From: Harmonia axyridis
Taxonomy: Eukaryota; Arthropoda; Insecta; Coleoptera; Coccinellidae
Assembly (NCBI RefSeq): GCF_914767665.1
Contig: NC_059505.1
Span: 30,315,506-30,379,505 of the forward strand
Direction of reading: 5' to 3'
Length of the DNA: 64,000 nt
Part shown: in pieces, positions 1-11,605 of the stretch
Layout of the letters: every line of letters begins with the position of its first letter
Numbering within the stretch: position 1 is the stretch's first letter
Notes under the pieces: generated by a model
Told to the model about the DNA's origin: nothing
Databases searched by the model: none
Seen by the model: the letters and a program-made list of their open reading frames with translations, nothing else
Translations under genes and position numbers: made by a program

Positions 1-261
1 AGGTGTGCCAAGGATACGTCATGAAGAATAAAAGAGATCTGGATGACATTGTAGGCCTCTCGGGTTGAGTTCGGTTTTCATTACCCTAATAAAAACGGGT
101 TTTGGCGTGGACAGAGAAATTCTTTCTTGTTTTTTCGGGCCAACGAGGGATACTTGGTGGACACGTTTTTATGAATCTCCTTTTCTGTTTATGATCTATG
201 TAATTGATTGTGGATATATTTCTTATATATTCGTTCTTCGAAAGAATAAGGCATACAACTA

Positions 262-1416
262 TTAGACCAATTGAAAAGTATCCGGTCTGATGCACAGATG
301 GCGATGCTGGTATTAAATCCATATGATTTTTAGTAAGTACCAATCTTCAAACGATACGTGTAAAAATTTGACAGCAGTCCGACCATTGGTTTGTAGGATA
401 TTGCGTTGTAGGTGTAGCTACTTTTGTTATTTGTAAAAAGATGGAAAAAAATTTCGTGTGCTGATGGAATATTACTTTTTGCAGAGAAAAAATACAGTTG
501 TCGCCCAAAAGGGACTGTCACTAACGAAAAAATCAAAACAATTAAAAAATAATTTTGAATTACCGTAAAGTGAAGTTGATCGAGATAGCAGACATTCTTG
601 AGATATCATCTGGACGTGTACATATCATTCAAGAATATTTGTACATGCGAAAGCTGTGTGCAAAATGGGTACCGCACGAGCTCACAATCGATCAAAAGCA
701 ACAAAGTGCTAATGATTCTGAGCAGTGTTTAAAGCTGTTTAAGTGCCATAAACCTGAATTTTTGCGTCGATATGCGACAATGGATGGAACATGGCTCCAT
801 AATTTCACTCCGGAGTCCAATCGACAGTCAGCTGAGTGGACTGCACACGATGAACTCAATCCAAAGCGAAGAAAAACACAAAAGTCAGCTGGCAAGGTTA
901 TGGCATCAGTTTTATGCGACGCGCAAGGTATAATATTCATCGATTGCCTCCAAAAATCCCAAACCATCAACAGCGATTATTAAATAGCGTTATTGGATCG
1001 TTTAAATGATGAAATCTTTAAGAAACGGCCCCATGTGAATAAAAAAATACCATCAAGACAATGCGCTTTTTCACAAATCAATGAAAACAATGGCAAAATT
1101 GTATGAATTGGGCTTCGAATTGCTTCGGCACCCACCGTATTCGCCAGATCTGGCCCCCAGCGACTTTTTACTGCTCTCAGACTTCAAAAGAATTCTCGCT
1201 GGAAAAAATTTAGCGCCAATAAAGAAGTAATCGTCGAAACTGAAGCCTATTTTGATGTGAAAGACAAATCGTACTACAAAAATGGTATCGAAAAGTTGGA
1301 AGATCGCTTTAATGGCTGTATCGCCCTCGAAGGCAACTATGTTGAATAATAAAATCGAATTTTGCCAAAAAAATGTGTTTTACTATAGGAGACCGGGGAC
1401 TTTTCAATTGGACTGT
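262..1416 (+). mobile_element. mariner element, defective copy
   Basis: DDD transposase element of the mariner family. Near-perfect terminal inverted repeats are visible: the left end reads AGACCAATTGAAAAGT and the right end, reversed, AGTCCAATTGAAAAGT, each next to a TA (260-261 and 1417-1418). Inside, 558-980 translates to a recognisable transposase middle with the family signature WVPHELT, the first catalytic aspartate in the block YATMDGTW, and the stretch SAGKVMASVLCDAQG. After a stop at 981-983, other frames continue with the second aspartate block (QDNALFHK) and the third (YSPDLAPSDF), giving the DD34D layout. The N-terminal helix-turn-helix part is largely missing or frameshifted between 440 and 555, so no full protein can be made. 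Length 1155 bp is close to that of a complete mariner. Confidence 0.9.
558..1348 (+). pseudogene. mariner transposase pseudogene
   Basis: This is the coding remnant inside the mariner at 262-1416. The first open segment covers roughly the middle third of the usual 345-residue protein. The reading frame is interrupted by a stop at 981-983 and by at least one frameshift near 1050. The last residues before the 3' inverted repeat spell a typical mariner ending (YYKNGIEKLEDRFNGCIALE, read around 1271-1340). In family terms it would cut and paste DNA at TA sites in the nucleus; this copy cannot encode an active enzyme. Confidence 0.85.
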
Positions 1417-3012
1417 TATAGTCATTAACCTTAGCAGATCCATGACGTTATGACACGTTTTACAGCATCTTGTAAAAATGGAATAAAAAATGATAACAAA
1501 AATTGGGTTTCAAAATATTGTAACGCTATGACTTCTCGAATTTGTGTTCTATTTCTGAAATATAGTAGTTTTGTGAAAGAACTTAGGGTTTATAACGATT
1601 AAAAGTGAATTACCCAATCAATTTTGTAATGAGGAAATGAAAACGTCAAATATGAATTACAATCAGAATGAGGCATAGTCAATAGGATCGCATTTATGAT
1701 ACGGGATAGATAACAAATAGATAACGACAAGAAGAGCAAAAATATCTAGTTTTCTGAACGTTACTAGCATACAAAAAATTTTTTTGGTCTCTTTAGATGT
1801 GATGTTTTTTTATGCTTAGAATGGGTAGACTTTATAAGAATATTTCAAGCTAAGAAGGATTAGTAAATTATCTTAAAAAATCATCAGACTAATGGAAATT
1901 AAATTAATTTTCTTCTTAGTTACTCAATGCGAAATCAACTGAAAGAACTCATCTCAATGTCTTTCATCATGAAATCGAATTCAAAGACAGATTCTCTTCT
2001 TCAATTTTCATCTACTGGATTAATATTTCTTATCTGAACGACACGGAAGTAAATACTTCAAGAACTATGAATCTTATACAAATGAGAATACCCGACGAAA
2101 TTTGACAAGGATCTACATCCAAGTTATTCGAAAATTTGACTGCATTCAGAGCTGCTGCAGCCATCCCCGCACTACCAAAACTTGAAACGAACGTAACGAA
2201 GGAACAGTTGGACCTGATATGAGCAGATTATTCACACCCCACGTGAAAGTTCTCACATTGAAAGAGAACCTCTCGGTTTTCTCGCAAAATTCGAACGATA
2301 ACGAACCGTGAAACACTCTCTCGCGCGATTAGCCCCCCTGCCCCCGCCCCTGGAAGGCGCAAGACGCCCCTGGCCCGGCTCGTTCGCCTTGGGAATGTGT
2401 TTTGAAAGTCCATTCTGCTAATGGAATTTGATGAGGACCAGGATAGATGGAGGGAAAGGCCCGTTTCTATATTATTCCTTCCTTGTTGAATTAAAGAACA
2501 TTTTTCTGATGCTCCCCGCTCAACTTCCTGGAGCTCAGTGGCCAGAAGATTCGTTTCCTTGGGTCGAGAACGGTTGATTGAACAACGTAGTTCAAGGGAA
2601 TGAGCTTCGACTGGGCCTCCTTAGGTGGGAGATGTATTGTGCGGAAAATAACCAGGTTAGGACGGGGGTTTTATTCTTGCTTCTTTGTGGAGGTTCACGG
2701 TCGTCGAAGAAGCTCCGGATTTATGTTGTGATAATGGTGAAAGCACCTCCGGGAGTATTTCGGACGTCTGATGGAATGCGGATGAGAAAATCAACAAAGG
2801 GAGATCGGGATCATAATTTAATTATGGGCATGAAAAAGGGGTTCGAAAGGGAGATAAGACAACAGTAATTATGACCAGTTAATTGTTGTGTTGCAATATA
2901 AACAGTTATCTCTTTCTCCGTATTTCGAGGTGGACAGAATATCTCACGAATTTGAGAATTTGAAACACTGGTATCCTTCTAATGTAACTATATGAAATAT
3001 CGAATTTATACC
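1417..3012. other. Non-coding, unassigned; GC-rich patch at 2140-2440
   Basis: No gene or repeat was recognised. The stretch is AT-rich except around 2140-2440, where a cytosine-rich segment (with GCCCCCCTGCCCCCGCCCC at 2331-2349) stands out. An ORF of 96 codons at 2578-2868 has no recognisable domain. The GC-rich patch could be a promoter or an untranslated exon, but no splice site or core promoter could be tied to it. Confidence 0.3.
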
Positions 3013-3015
3013 AAC

Positions 3016-3710
3016 ACACATCGTCAAAAGTCTGCACCCCCCCCATCAACTCTGAATTTGTTGAATGTAAGATGACAATTTTTTGTGTGTGGAATCTTTA
3101 CTATCCTATCACTTAAATGAAAACAATAAACCAGCAAAAAATGTTACTTTCTCGGAGGAATAAAGGTGTATTCGAAGTAAATTAGTTTTCAGCGAATAAC
3201 TAGAGTTCTAATATTGAGAATATTTCGTGGAAAACGCTAATTTCTCAGTTCGACAGGGCAAGAATAGTAGACCTACATCAAGAAGCTTTGTCGAACCACC
3301 AGATTGCGCAACGTTTGAATATTCCACTTGCTTCAGTAAAGCGTATAGTGGCTCTTTTCCTAGGAACTAGAGTAACATCTGCAAGGGAAGAACATTATAC
3401 TGCAAATTTTACACGAAGGAATCGAACGGCATGTGTAACAGCCGTTTTTTTTTTTTTGAGGACCTATAGAAGGGTAGACTCAAATAGTATAATAAGGAGA
3501 CGGTTGCATTCCTCAAATTTAAGGGCAAGAAGAACTTTAAGAATACCTCGGCTATTGCCTAGACATAGAGCTACCTGACGTCAATGGGCAGAACAATACC
3601 CAGACTAGCTTTTAGAACAATGGCGCAACCTAGTTCTTTCGGAGTCACCATTCTGTTTTAAAATTAATAGTCAACGAGAAAAGGTTTGGAGAGGTCCAGG
3701 CAGAGATAAA
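3016..3710 (+). mobile_element. Tc1-like transposon fragment (copy A)
   Basis: The left end carries the terminal repeat ACACATCGTCAAAAGTCT shared with two other copies in this window (minus at 6731-7536, plus at 62972-63700). The paired-like DNA-binding region follows, with ALSNHQIAQRLNIP and the KRIV helix around 3276-3350. Beyond several frameshifts lies WAEQYPD...EQWRNLVLSES near 3590-3655, which corresponds to the part around the second catalytic residue of Tc1 transposases. The 3' part and right terminal repeat are missing, so this copy is truncated and dead. Confidence 0.8.
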
Positions 3711-6700
3711 CTATTAAAAAAATTGTTTAAATTGATGAGAAAATGTAGTGACAATTTTATTGGTTACTCTCGCCCAGTACTTGTCGTATTCCAAGAGAAA
3801 TCTTTTTTTCTGTGATATGAAATCATTATCTTAAGAGTTTGATAATACCTACTTTGAAAGTAACTCGAGGATTTGATCGCAAAATATGCATCTTCAGTTT
3901 TTGAACATGTGTCACAGAATTTTGCGAAACATCATCGTCGAATCATTGAAAACCTCTTTTATTTTCTCGATGACTGTAGAATCCTCCGTAGATGTTTGAT
4001 GAAATTTTCTCTAACGTCTCTCAATAACTCTCCAAACCAGTTCTTTGGATGAGATATGGAAAAAGATAACAATTCCCACCAATAAGGACGGATCAAATTG
4101 CCAGTCAATAGTACGTGTACTATTTCGGCCAATGAAAGTGACCAAATCGACACATACTATTCCGTATGACGGTCAACTAGCATACTGGAATCTATTCAAA
4201 AGAGCCGGTGAAACAATAAATCCTGTACTGACCCTGCTCTTTAATAAATTTTTGGGAATATCTTGAATATTAGAAATATTCGATTCTATTTAAGTGAATT
4301 CAAATATACTTACTTACTTATACTGACCGCAGTAGTCTATGCAACTCATAAGAAAGATAATAATATTGATAGCTCAAGCCAATGATAGTGACCAAATCAG
4401 TATGGTGGTGGTGGAACATGGACTGTATTAGGCAATAGAAACACCCAATCTACACATTCTGTTTTCTGGCATGATCCGCTATAATACCAGGTTTTATTCA
4501 AGAGTACTGTTAGGCAAGCAATACCTTGATACCTAATGAATTCCTGAAAACTTGGACAACCCTCATATAATCCAAACATTGAAAATATTTCAATTTTGTA
4601 TGAAATATTTTTTTTCAAAATGATACATTTTGAAATTCTCATAATTTTTCTCATTTCTTTTTATCAAGGGGGGTGCTAAAAATTCTTTGTCTGTTAAAAT
4701 CCAACGTAAGGTAATCAGTAACGAAATGAATCAGGCTGCGTCATATATTACTCTGTCCTATATATCACCATAAAACACAAGTTATCGATTGAATGTTTAC
4801 CTCCTCACAATGAGTATGTATCTTTTGTGTGAAATTATTGTCCTCAAGTTCTAATTGAACTTTTTATACAACTTTAGAAGTTTCAGAAATTTTATCAAGC
4901 CTCCTTGGTTAGTTGGCAAATCAGTTCAACTGTCATCTGAAATTCAGTTTGTTTATCGCTATATAAAATTTTGTGAAATTCCAATAGTATTTGTAATCTT
5001 TTCAAAGCTCTTTCTCCGGTGAACATGCTTCCAACTAAAAAAAAATCAGATATATTCAACGACCAGGATCATTGAAAGCTTACGTTGGAGAACGAAATGA
5101 AATAAAGTTTTCTTCAAATCAATAAACTGTGAAATAAAAACAGCGAATACATTTTCACGTTTACTCGGTAAGTCTGGCTGAAATAAGCCCTGTTCAAGGG
5201 CCATCGAATCTCAATCATTGGAATCTGCAAATGTCTGCAATATCAGATTTCAAACATTCCTACGATACAAGGTTCCTCGCGTATGGAAGAAATTCAAGGA
5301 TTCGTCGAATAGAATCACATAATTCATTTCAATTGAAAATTTCAGCTTTTCAGTTTCGAAGGAAAATAATAAACGACAACCAGCTGCCGTTGGAATGCAA
5401 TATATACCGGTATCGTATTCGTATACAGAATCAGACACAATTCTGAAAACTCTCCAGACAAAATAATTTACATATTACTCGTATACTGGCGAACAATACG
5501 AGAGGAACATCCATATTCGTTTATCGGAATTCAATAAAGGCTGTGCATATGGTCAGTGCTTTTTACTGGGTGAATGATTCAAATTTGGGCTTTTTTTGAC
5601 AACTCAGTAAAAAAACTGATTATATTACCTATCTGTAGTTTTTCATTCGGTTATCACTACGTCTAGGTTCTGTTTGGATGAGGTATTCTCAGAGTTTGGA
5701 ACAAACTCACCTGAGTTCACCAGGTTCGGTGATCTTAGGTCAATTTTAAGGATTAAGATATAGCCCTCACTAAAAGCCTTGTTAGTTCCTAAGTACCATC
5801 GTTTCTCTTGAATCATATGATGTCTGCAACATGAAGCTTTGGATAGTGTTGAAGTATGGAATTATATGGAATCAATTCCTAATTATTATGGACTGATGTC
5901 ACCTCTGATCAAAACTCGAGAAGCACTTTATCAATTTGTGGATTACGTCTTCTATCCACGTTTTCTGCTCACCTTCTGATTAGAGCAGACTATTGTGGAG
6001 AGAATGATAAGGGAAGCGACCAAACCTTAATATCAGTCTACACACATTCATAACATCCAACCAAGTTCTTCGAACCACAGATTGACCGGGTGATTTAAAA
6101 GCTGGCCATTTTTTTCACCCTTTACTGTGGGCCTTCATCTTTTATGCTCCTATCCTTGCTTACTCAGCGGAAGATGTTCATACAAAATTTCATTACAATT
6201 TTGCCTGTATTCTTGACATTAACATCTAAAAGAGCTATTTATTTCCTTTCTTGGATGGCGTTACGGAAATTTTTCATGAAACTATCCTAACTTATTTTGC
6301 AGCGTTCTACCAAAAAAATATCGTATTCAGAGTCTTTTTCACTGCTGGGTTTCGTTATGGAGAGATTTATTTCCTGTTGAATATCCTTCGTGCTAGACTT
6401 TCGACAGCTATACACATTCATGGTTCGACGAATAAAGCATACAGTTAGATAAAAGGACGATTTACTCAAATATGGCCACTACGTTGCAACCTGTGAAATT
6501 ATAATATGAGATAGTTCATGTCATGCCCTGTCTGCAACATAAGACGCCACGGAGATCACAAGTTGGAACTGTCTGTTTAGGAGATTTGGTGTTCTTATCT
6601 TTTCCTGCTCCTATGTGCTGGATTCCATGTGTCCTGTATATATCATACATCTAATAATGCTAGTGTTATAGGTAAAAAACTGATTTGTTTTTCAACCCTG

Positions 6701-6730
6701 TATCTCGAAAACGCAGCAGGTTGGGATATA
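3711..6730. other. Mostly unassigned non-coding DNA with weak LINE-like scraps
   Basis: No host exon could be supported. Two imperfectly related pieces, 4128-4260 and 4377-4560, share CCAATGAAAGTGACCAAATC-like text and may be parts of one old repeat. The ORF at 5231-5446 has a pattern (HSYDTR, then RIESHNSFQ, then a LP motif) resembling the C-terminal tail of Jockey/CR1-type LINE proteins, but this is weak. The remainder is AT-rich with no recognisable feature. Confidence 0.3.
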
Positions 6731-7536
6731 CACACGTCGTCAAAAGTCTTGGCCCCCCTAGAAATAAATAATCTATGTTCTGGAAATAACAACTGCCATA
6801 TATTTAATAACAAATCTCTGTTTGTTACTCTGTGCTTTTTGCAGAATGAGACAAAATAGGAAAATTGAGAAAAAATCAGAATTCATCGATTATTTATTTT
6901 TGATTAATTGTAGTTATTTCAAAACTGAAACCAAATTCAATGGAGCGTAATACCACCTCTTCTTCCAATCAACTGCCCAATACGCCTAGGCATCCCACTA
7001 ATCAAGTCACTGATGAAATGTTCAGGTATATCGTTCCATTCTTCCTGAAGGGCTAAACTCTATTCCTGAAAAGTTGAAAGTGGGTTTTGGCGTTTGGATA
7101 TTGCCCTCCCTAAGTAATCCCATACGTGCTCGATTGAATTCATGTCTGGCGAGTTTGCTGGCCAGTTCGTTCTCTGGATATTGTTCTCTTGAAAAATGTT
7201 TTGAACCCTTCAATATATTCAATATTCAAACGTTGCGCAATCTGGTGGTTCGACAGAGTTTCTTGATGTCGGGTTTTCATTCTTGCCTGGTCAATCTTAG
7301 ACATTGGATGTCCCGGCATTTTGCATGGAATGTGCTCAATATTACAACTCTCGTTATTCGCTGAATACTCATTAACTTCGAATACACCTGTATTCTCCCG
7401 AATAAGAAACATTTCTTGCTGGTTCATTGTTTTCATTTAAGGGAGAAGGTAGTGAAGGTTCCACACACAAAAATTGCCCAGTTACATCTTACATCGAACA
7501 AGTTAATGGGTAGTCCAAGAATCTTTACGATGTGTG
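6731..7536 (-). mobile_element. Tc1-like transposon, internally deleted (copy B)
   Basis: Both ends are present next to TA dinucleotides. The left end reads CACACGTCGTCAAAAGTC, and the right end is the diverged inverse (CGATGTGTG). On the minus strand the N-terminal DNA-binding part (7320-7220; LSNHQIAQRLNIEY) runs almost directly into the C-terminal catalytic block (about 7165-7090; WPANSPDMNSIEHVWDYLGR), the well-known PD.NPIEHVWD motif around the last catalytic residue of Tc1 transposases. The middle of the gene, including the first catalytic residues, has been deleted, so this 806-bp copy resembles a deletion derivative that could move only with help. Confidence 0.88.
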
Positions 7537-7538
7537 TA

Positions 7539-7750
7539 GTCTGGCAGAGGATATTCGATTAAGGATAAGAACGCCCATCAGCACATTACCAGTATATCGT
7601 CTCTCAAGAACGCAGAATTCGTTGAGGTACATTGGTATTAAGATCTATAACAAGTTCCCTATAGAACTAAAGGTCAAAAACTTCAAAAGAGAAATGGTAA
7701 AATTCCATACACCATTTACTCAATCAGAATTTATAAGTTATAACTGTTGA
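7539..7750 (+). pseudogene. LINE protein C-terminal tail fragment
   Basis: The translation ends with TQNSLRYIGIKIYNKFPIEL and then a basic helix (KNFKREMVKF) and a stop. This SLRY.GIKIYN.LP pattern is the usual end of the reverse transcriptase protein of CR1/Jockey-type LINEs. It sits immediately beside the right end of the Tc1-like copy B, suggesting the DNA transposon landed in or next to this LINE remnant. Only about 70 codons remain; no catalytic domain is present. Confidence 0.6.
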
Positions 7751-7896
7751 ACATTTGCCACTTTATAATTCAGATTATAATTCTGCCAGTCAGTCACTTC
7801 AAATCCTTCACCTTCGGATCATGACACTCTTTGTTTCTATTGAAGGAAATAAACTAGTTTCATTGCTTCTATGCTAGCAACGGGACCCCTTTCTTC

Positions 7897-8664
7897 TCAA
7901 CACCCTGTATAAGGATATATCCTGATTTCCACCAGCCATCTATCTCCTCTCCAATTACGAAACAGATACAACTCCAAACTACTCAGGCAAAGTGGCTCAC
8001 CTGGCCTCCCATTTAATTCTAAGACAACACTTTCGAACTTTTTCGGCAAAACATACTCTACTTTGAAGAACTCGTTCCGTTTGTTACCGCATAATACAAT
8101 TTGAACAGACAATGTGAGGTGAAACAGTTGCACCGTCGGTGTCGCGGTCCTATTTATTCTGCTGCCATCGTCGGTTTCCAGAACAAAGTTGGCCGGGCAA
8201 AAACAATCTCTTTCGACGTCTCGCGGAAAATAAACGGAAGAACAAACAGACAAGGTCCGACTACAAAGGAAAACGTGCGAAAGTTTAACGTCCTGTCTAT
8301 GCTTCCGTTCTATCAACCATGCAAACTGCGATCCGAGCAAGTGTGTTGTTAGATGGTAAGGCAGACCTGAGAGTGAGTGTTCCAAACTTTGTACTTTTTC
8401 CTTTGGGGAAGTTGGCCGACAGCCTTTATTAATTGAGTACGGATTGAGTACAACTGCACTCATTCTGGATGAATAATTGGTTTTCTTAATTGGAATTGGA
8501 GAGGGTAAGATGCCTGTTAGCTGTACGAATCGTAAATCAACGTAAATCAGGATATGGGGAACTGTTTTCACGTGTTTGAATAGTTCATTAGATGTCGACA
8601 AGGATTGTGTCCGATGCAAGCTTGTGGCTGTTTGCCACATTTGTTGATTGAGACAATCGTGCAT
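7897..8664 (-). CDS. Unrecognised 255-codon ORF
   Basis: This is one of the longest open frames outside the named genes. It runs without a stop from an ATG at 8664 to a stop at 7897-7899. I recognise no domain, signal peptide or transposon motif. The protein is rich in leucine, serine, arginine and cysteine, with no clear membrane segment. The opposite strand is also open over 8101-8352, which weakens the coding case because one frame may be a shadow of GC-richer non-coding DNA. No splice sites or polyadenylation signal could be tied to it. It may be a chance ORF, part of an unclassified repeat or a lineage-specific gene. Confidence 0.25.
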   Translation of the reverse strand: MHDCLNQQMWQTATSLHRTQSLSTSNELFKHVKTVPHILIYVDLRFVQLTGILPSPIPIKKTNYSSRMSAVVLNPYSINKGCRPTSPKEKVQSLEHSLSGLPYHLTTHLLGSQFAWLIERKHRQDVKLSHVFLCSRTLSVCSSVYFPRDVERDCFCPANFVLETDDGSRINRTATPTVQLFHLTLSVQIVLCGNKRNEFFKVEYVLPKKFESVVLELNGRPGEPLCLSSLELYLFRNWRGDRWLVEIRIYPYTGC

Positions 8665-9718
8665 TCAACTAATGGCTGTGCAACCACCACTCAGGAATTG
8701 TTGTTTTGATTTCCATTTACTTGAAAAAACTAAGAACAGAATTCATCACAAGATTTTACCAGATTGAATTCAAGCGAAAAAGAATTAATGAAAGAAGAAC
8801 AGACTTCATTCTGTTGGGGAAATTCTTATCCTTTCCTCAACACTTGAGCAGACCTAATTGTCTAGACTTCAACTCCAAGTAAGTTGTAATAAGAAATAGT
8901 CTCTAGCTTGGACTATTTTACGCACTTTATATTTGAATAATCTTCACTTGAATTATTTCAAAGGGTAACATTAATAAATACTAAACAACTTACTCGGTAA
9001 CAGGTTTATTTTCTGTGAGGTAGAAAATATTGGTTGAATACTTTCGTTGAATACAGGTTGAATACACGTGTAACACAAGGTGAATACAAGCAGAGTACAC
9101 GTGGAATACTTGATTAATAAAAAGCAGAGAATATACAAGACATGAACGTTAAACTAGGTTAAGTTCGGCCACAGAACCTCAACCGCTTCATTCTCAATTC
9201 TTGTCCTTGCATATATAGAAAATCATATATTATTATATGATAGTGAAGAAATGAATGTAATAAATATAGCAAAGTGATAGTATCAGATGAAAAAGATAAA
9301 CGTAAATAATTATACAAACAAAGCAAAATAATAAAAGTGGAGATATTTGGGTAAGCAACCCAAAATACATATTGGAGAATTGTGAGTAATATACAATTCT
9401 CCAATACATTTTTCGAATCTGTTTTCTACAGTATAAGAATTACCTCTTTCCATTTGTATATCAGTTTCAAATGTATCTCAATGTGAAAAGAGTTGTATCT
9501 GAATAACACCGAAAAAATGTAAGGGTTGATTTTGCGATGAGAATTAAGGTGGGTATTAGGTATAAAATTTTCACTAGTAATACCACTAGAGGTCAAATTA
9601 TTTCCGGAAATTGTTTCGAGCTCATTAATATTTTGAAAATTATCCCGAGTCAAAAAAATTTTCAGTATAATTCTCTGTTGGGTACCCACGAGGAAAAATT
9701 TTCCACTAAAATTCATCC
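8665..9718. other. Unassigned AT-rich DNA
   Basis: Nothing with clear coding or repeat identity. A short degenerate repetition of GAATACA(C/A)G(G/T)TG-like units occurs at 9040-9115. The short ORFs on either strand show no domain. Confidence 0.3.
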
Positions 9719-10613
9719 GTAGGCTTGGTTAATCGATCGTCTAGAGGTATGATTCGATTGCCTGGCCTTTCGTCTTTTTCTCCGTGACTTTATTCGGGTC
9801 TTGTAATAATTGAACTCTTTTGAATTATTAACATCTATTTACAAAGTCACAATTATACAATACAAACTCAGTATTGAGAAGATCCTAATTACGTCTCAAT
9901 TAACAAGTTTCTCACTACGGTAGTGAATTTCGTTTTTAACTCTAGTTTCAATTACTCGAAACGTCTTCGATATGTCACGTCTTCGTCTTATTACAAGTTT
10001 CGGTCGTCTTGTCTTTAACTCGTTCGCGACTCGTCTTAATCTAGTCCGCGAACCGTCTTTTCGTCTCACGTCGACCGACCGAACTTGACTCGTCTTAGAC
10101 TTGCCTTGAACTTTACTCGTCTTCTACTTAATTTGAACTTCGACTTTACTCGTCTTTGACTTAACTTCAACTGACCCTCTGCCGATTGGAATTTACCCTG
10201 TCTCGAATATCGACCTCCCTTCTTCGGCTTGACCACACCCTTAGGGAAAGTACCATCCCCTAGTCCAATAAGAATTTTGCCGTACCGCCCACAAAGATCT
10301 TCGCGGATTCTTGGAAATCGAATATTCTCGAAGGACTAGAACCTGATACACAGATGTGACACATCTGGCACCACCGTATTGTCTTCGAACTTTCCCAGCC
10401 CCCAGCAAATCTCTTCAAAATTTACAACTCCATGGCATATCATCGACACCTCGAAGAATAACACATCCTTTTTACATTATATGTACAAAAACAATTCGTT
10501 CCTTGTAATTCATTGAAATTGTCATGCCCTCGACACTTGAAGAAACTAATAGGTCTCCAAGCATCCGGTTGACCATCTCAATTATTTACAGGGAACAATA
10601 ACTGGATCCTACA
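9719..10613. repeat. LTR-like dispersed repeat, copy 1
   Basis: About 890 bp that recurs in the same orientation at 18982-19839. Both begin GT(A/G)GGCTTGGTTAATCGATC and end ACTGGATCCTACA. The interior is marked by many irregular copies of CGTCTT and ACTCGTCTT (about 9965-10165). No ORF is present. The terminal GTAGG/CCTAC inverted ends, and in copy 2 the TG...CA boundary, suggest a solo LTR, probably transcribed on the minus strand; a non-autonomous element of another class is possible. A target duplication is not evident for this copy. Confidence 0.6.
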
Positions 10614-11099
10614 TAGTCAATGTCTAAAATATTTTTTCTTACAACATTCATTTGGATGAAAATTTTCCATTTGAAGAAGCATGGCTGAAAAGCCCAATTT
10701 ATTTACTAAGATTTTTATTTCTATAATTTTTTTCGAAAACTCGAGTTTTCAGGAGGAAAACATAAATGTATAGCAAGCTCATGTTCAATAGCATTTCATT
10801 GAACAAAAGCCAACCAAGTTATGATTCTACTAGGCCAAGACTTTTACATCAAAAACTATAGTGAACAAACACTAAACAAAAATTGTCGATTAACGACAAT
10901 ACAATTATTATAAACGTTGTTTTTTTCTTTAATTTCGGAGGAGTGTAACTTTTTCCTGGGGGTGATTTCTCAAAAATTCCATACTGAATACCCACCTTTT
11001 CATCACAGAATCACCCCTCACATTTTTTTCGGTGTCATTCAGATTCAGCCTGTGTAGGGTGATTCAAACGCAAACTCTTCGTTACCAAACTACTGAGCG
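10614..11099. other. Unassigned AT-rich DNA
   Basis: No gene, repeat unit or RNA recognised between the LTR-like repeat and the foldback element. Confidence 0.3.
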
Positions 11100-11605
11100 T
11101 TGAACTTTCAAGATTTTTTAGTTTTTTCTTCATAGCTCTCAGTTTTTGAGATATTAAGATCAAAGTTGAAATATAGGTTCGTAAGGGTTTCTATTTTTTT
11201 TTTTCAAAAAACTTGTTATTTAGGTCGCAAACCAAATACGTGAAGTTTTTTGTTTTCATCGTGATATTATGTTCCAACTTTTTGCTGAATATTTTAATTG
11301 AATGCAGCGAATTACAGAGAAAGATTTCACTTTTTCTCGATAACAATCTCAATGTGTAAAAATTTATGAAATTCATTTCAGATGTTAGAATCCACCATCG
11401 GCATACTACAAAAATGTTAATGGAGTGAAAAACTGCCGAACCCCTGAAAAAATATCTCCTTGTAGCTTGTTCAAATCACTCGACATACTAGATGAGATAG
11501 ATATACCCTTAAACGTAACCTATATTTAAAATTTGATTTAATATCTCAAGAACTGAAAGAGCTATGAGAAAAAAACTAAAAAATCTTGAAACTTTGTCTA
11601 ATTAT
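11100..11605. repeat. Foldback (MITE-like) element
   Basis: Two arms are complementary. The left arm holds TTTCAAGATTTTTTAGTTTT, then CATAGCTCTCAGTTTTTGAG and an AACCTATA-related segment; the right arm at about 11510-11600 holds the same in reverse, including AACTGAAAGAGCTATGAG and CTAAAAAATCTTGAAA. The central loop is about 300 bp and non-coding. The family and target duplication are not identified. Confidence 0.65.

Noticed and set aside
4397..4654. 85-codon minus ORF as a host gene
   Set aside because: No domain, AT-rich codons, flanked by weak repeats; could not be supported.
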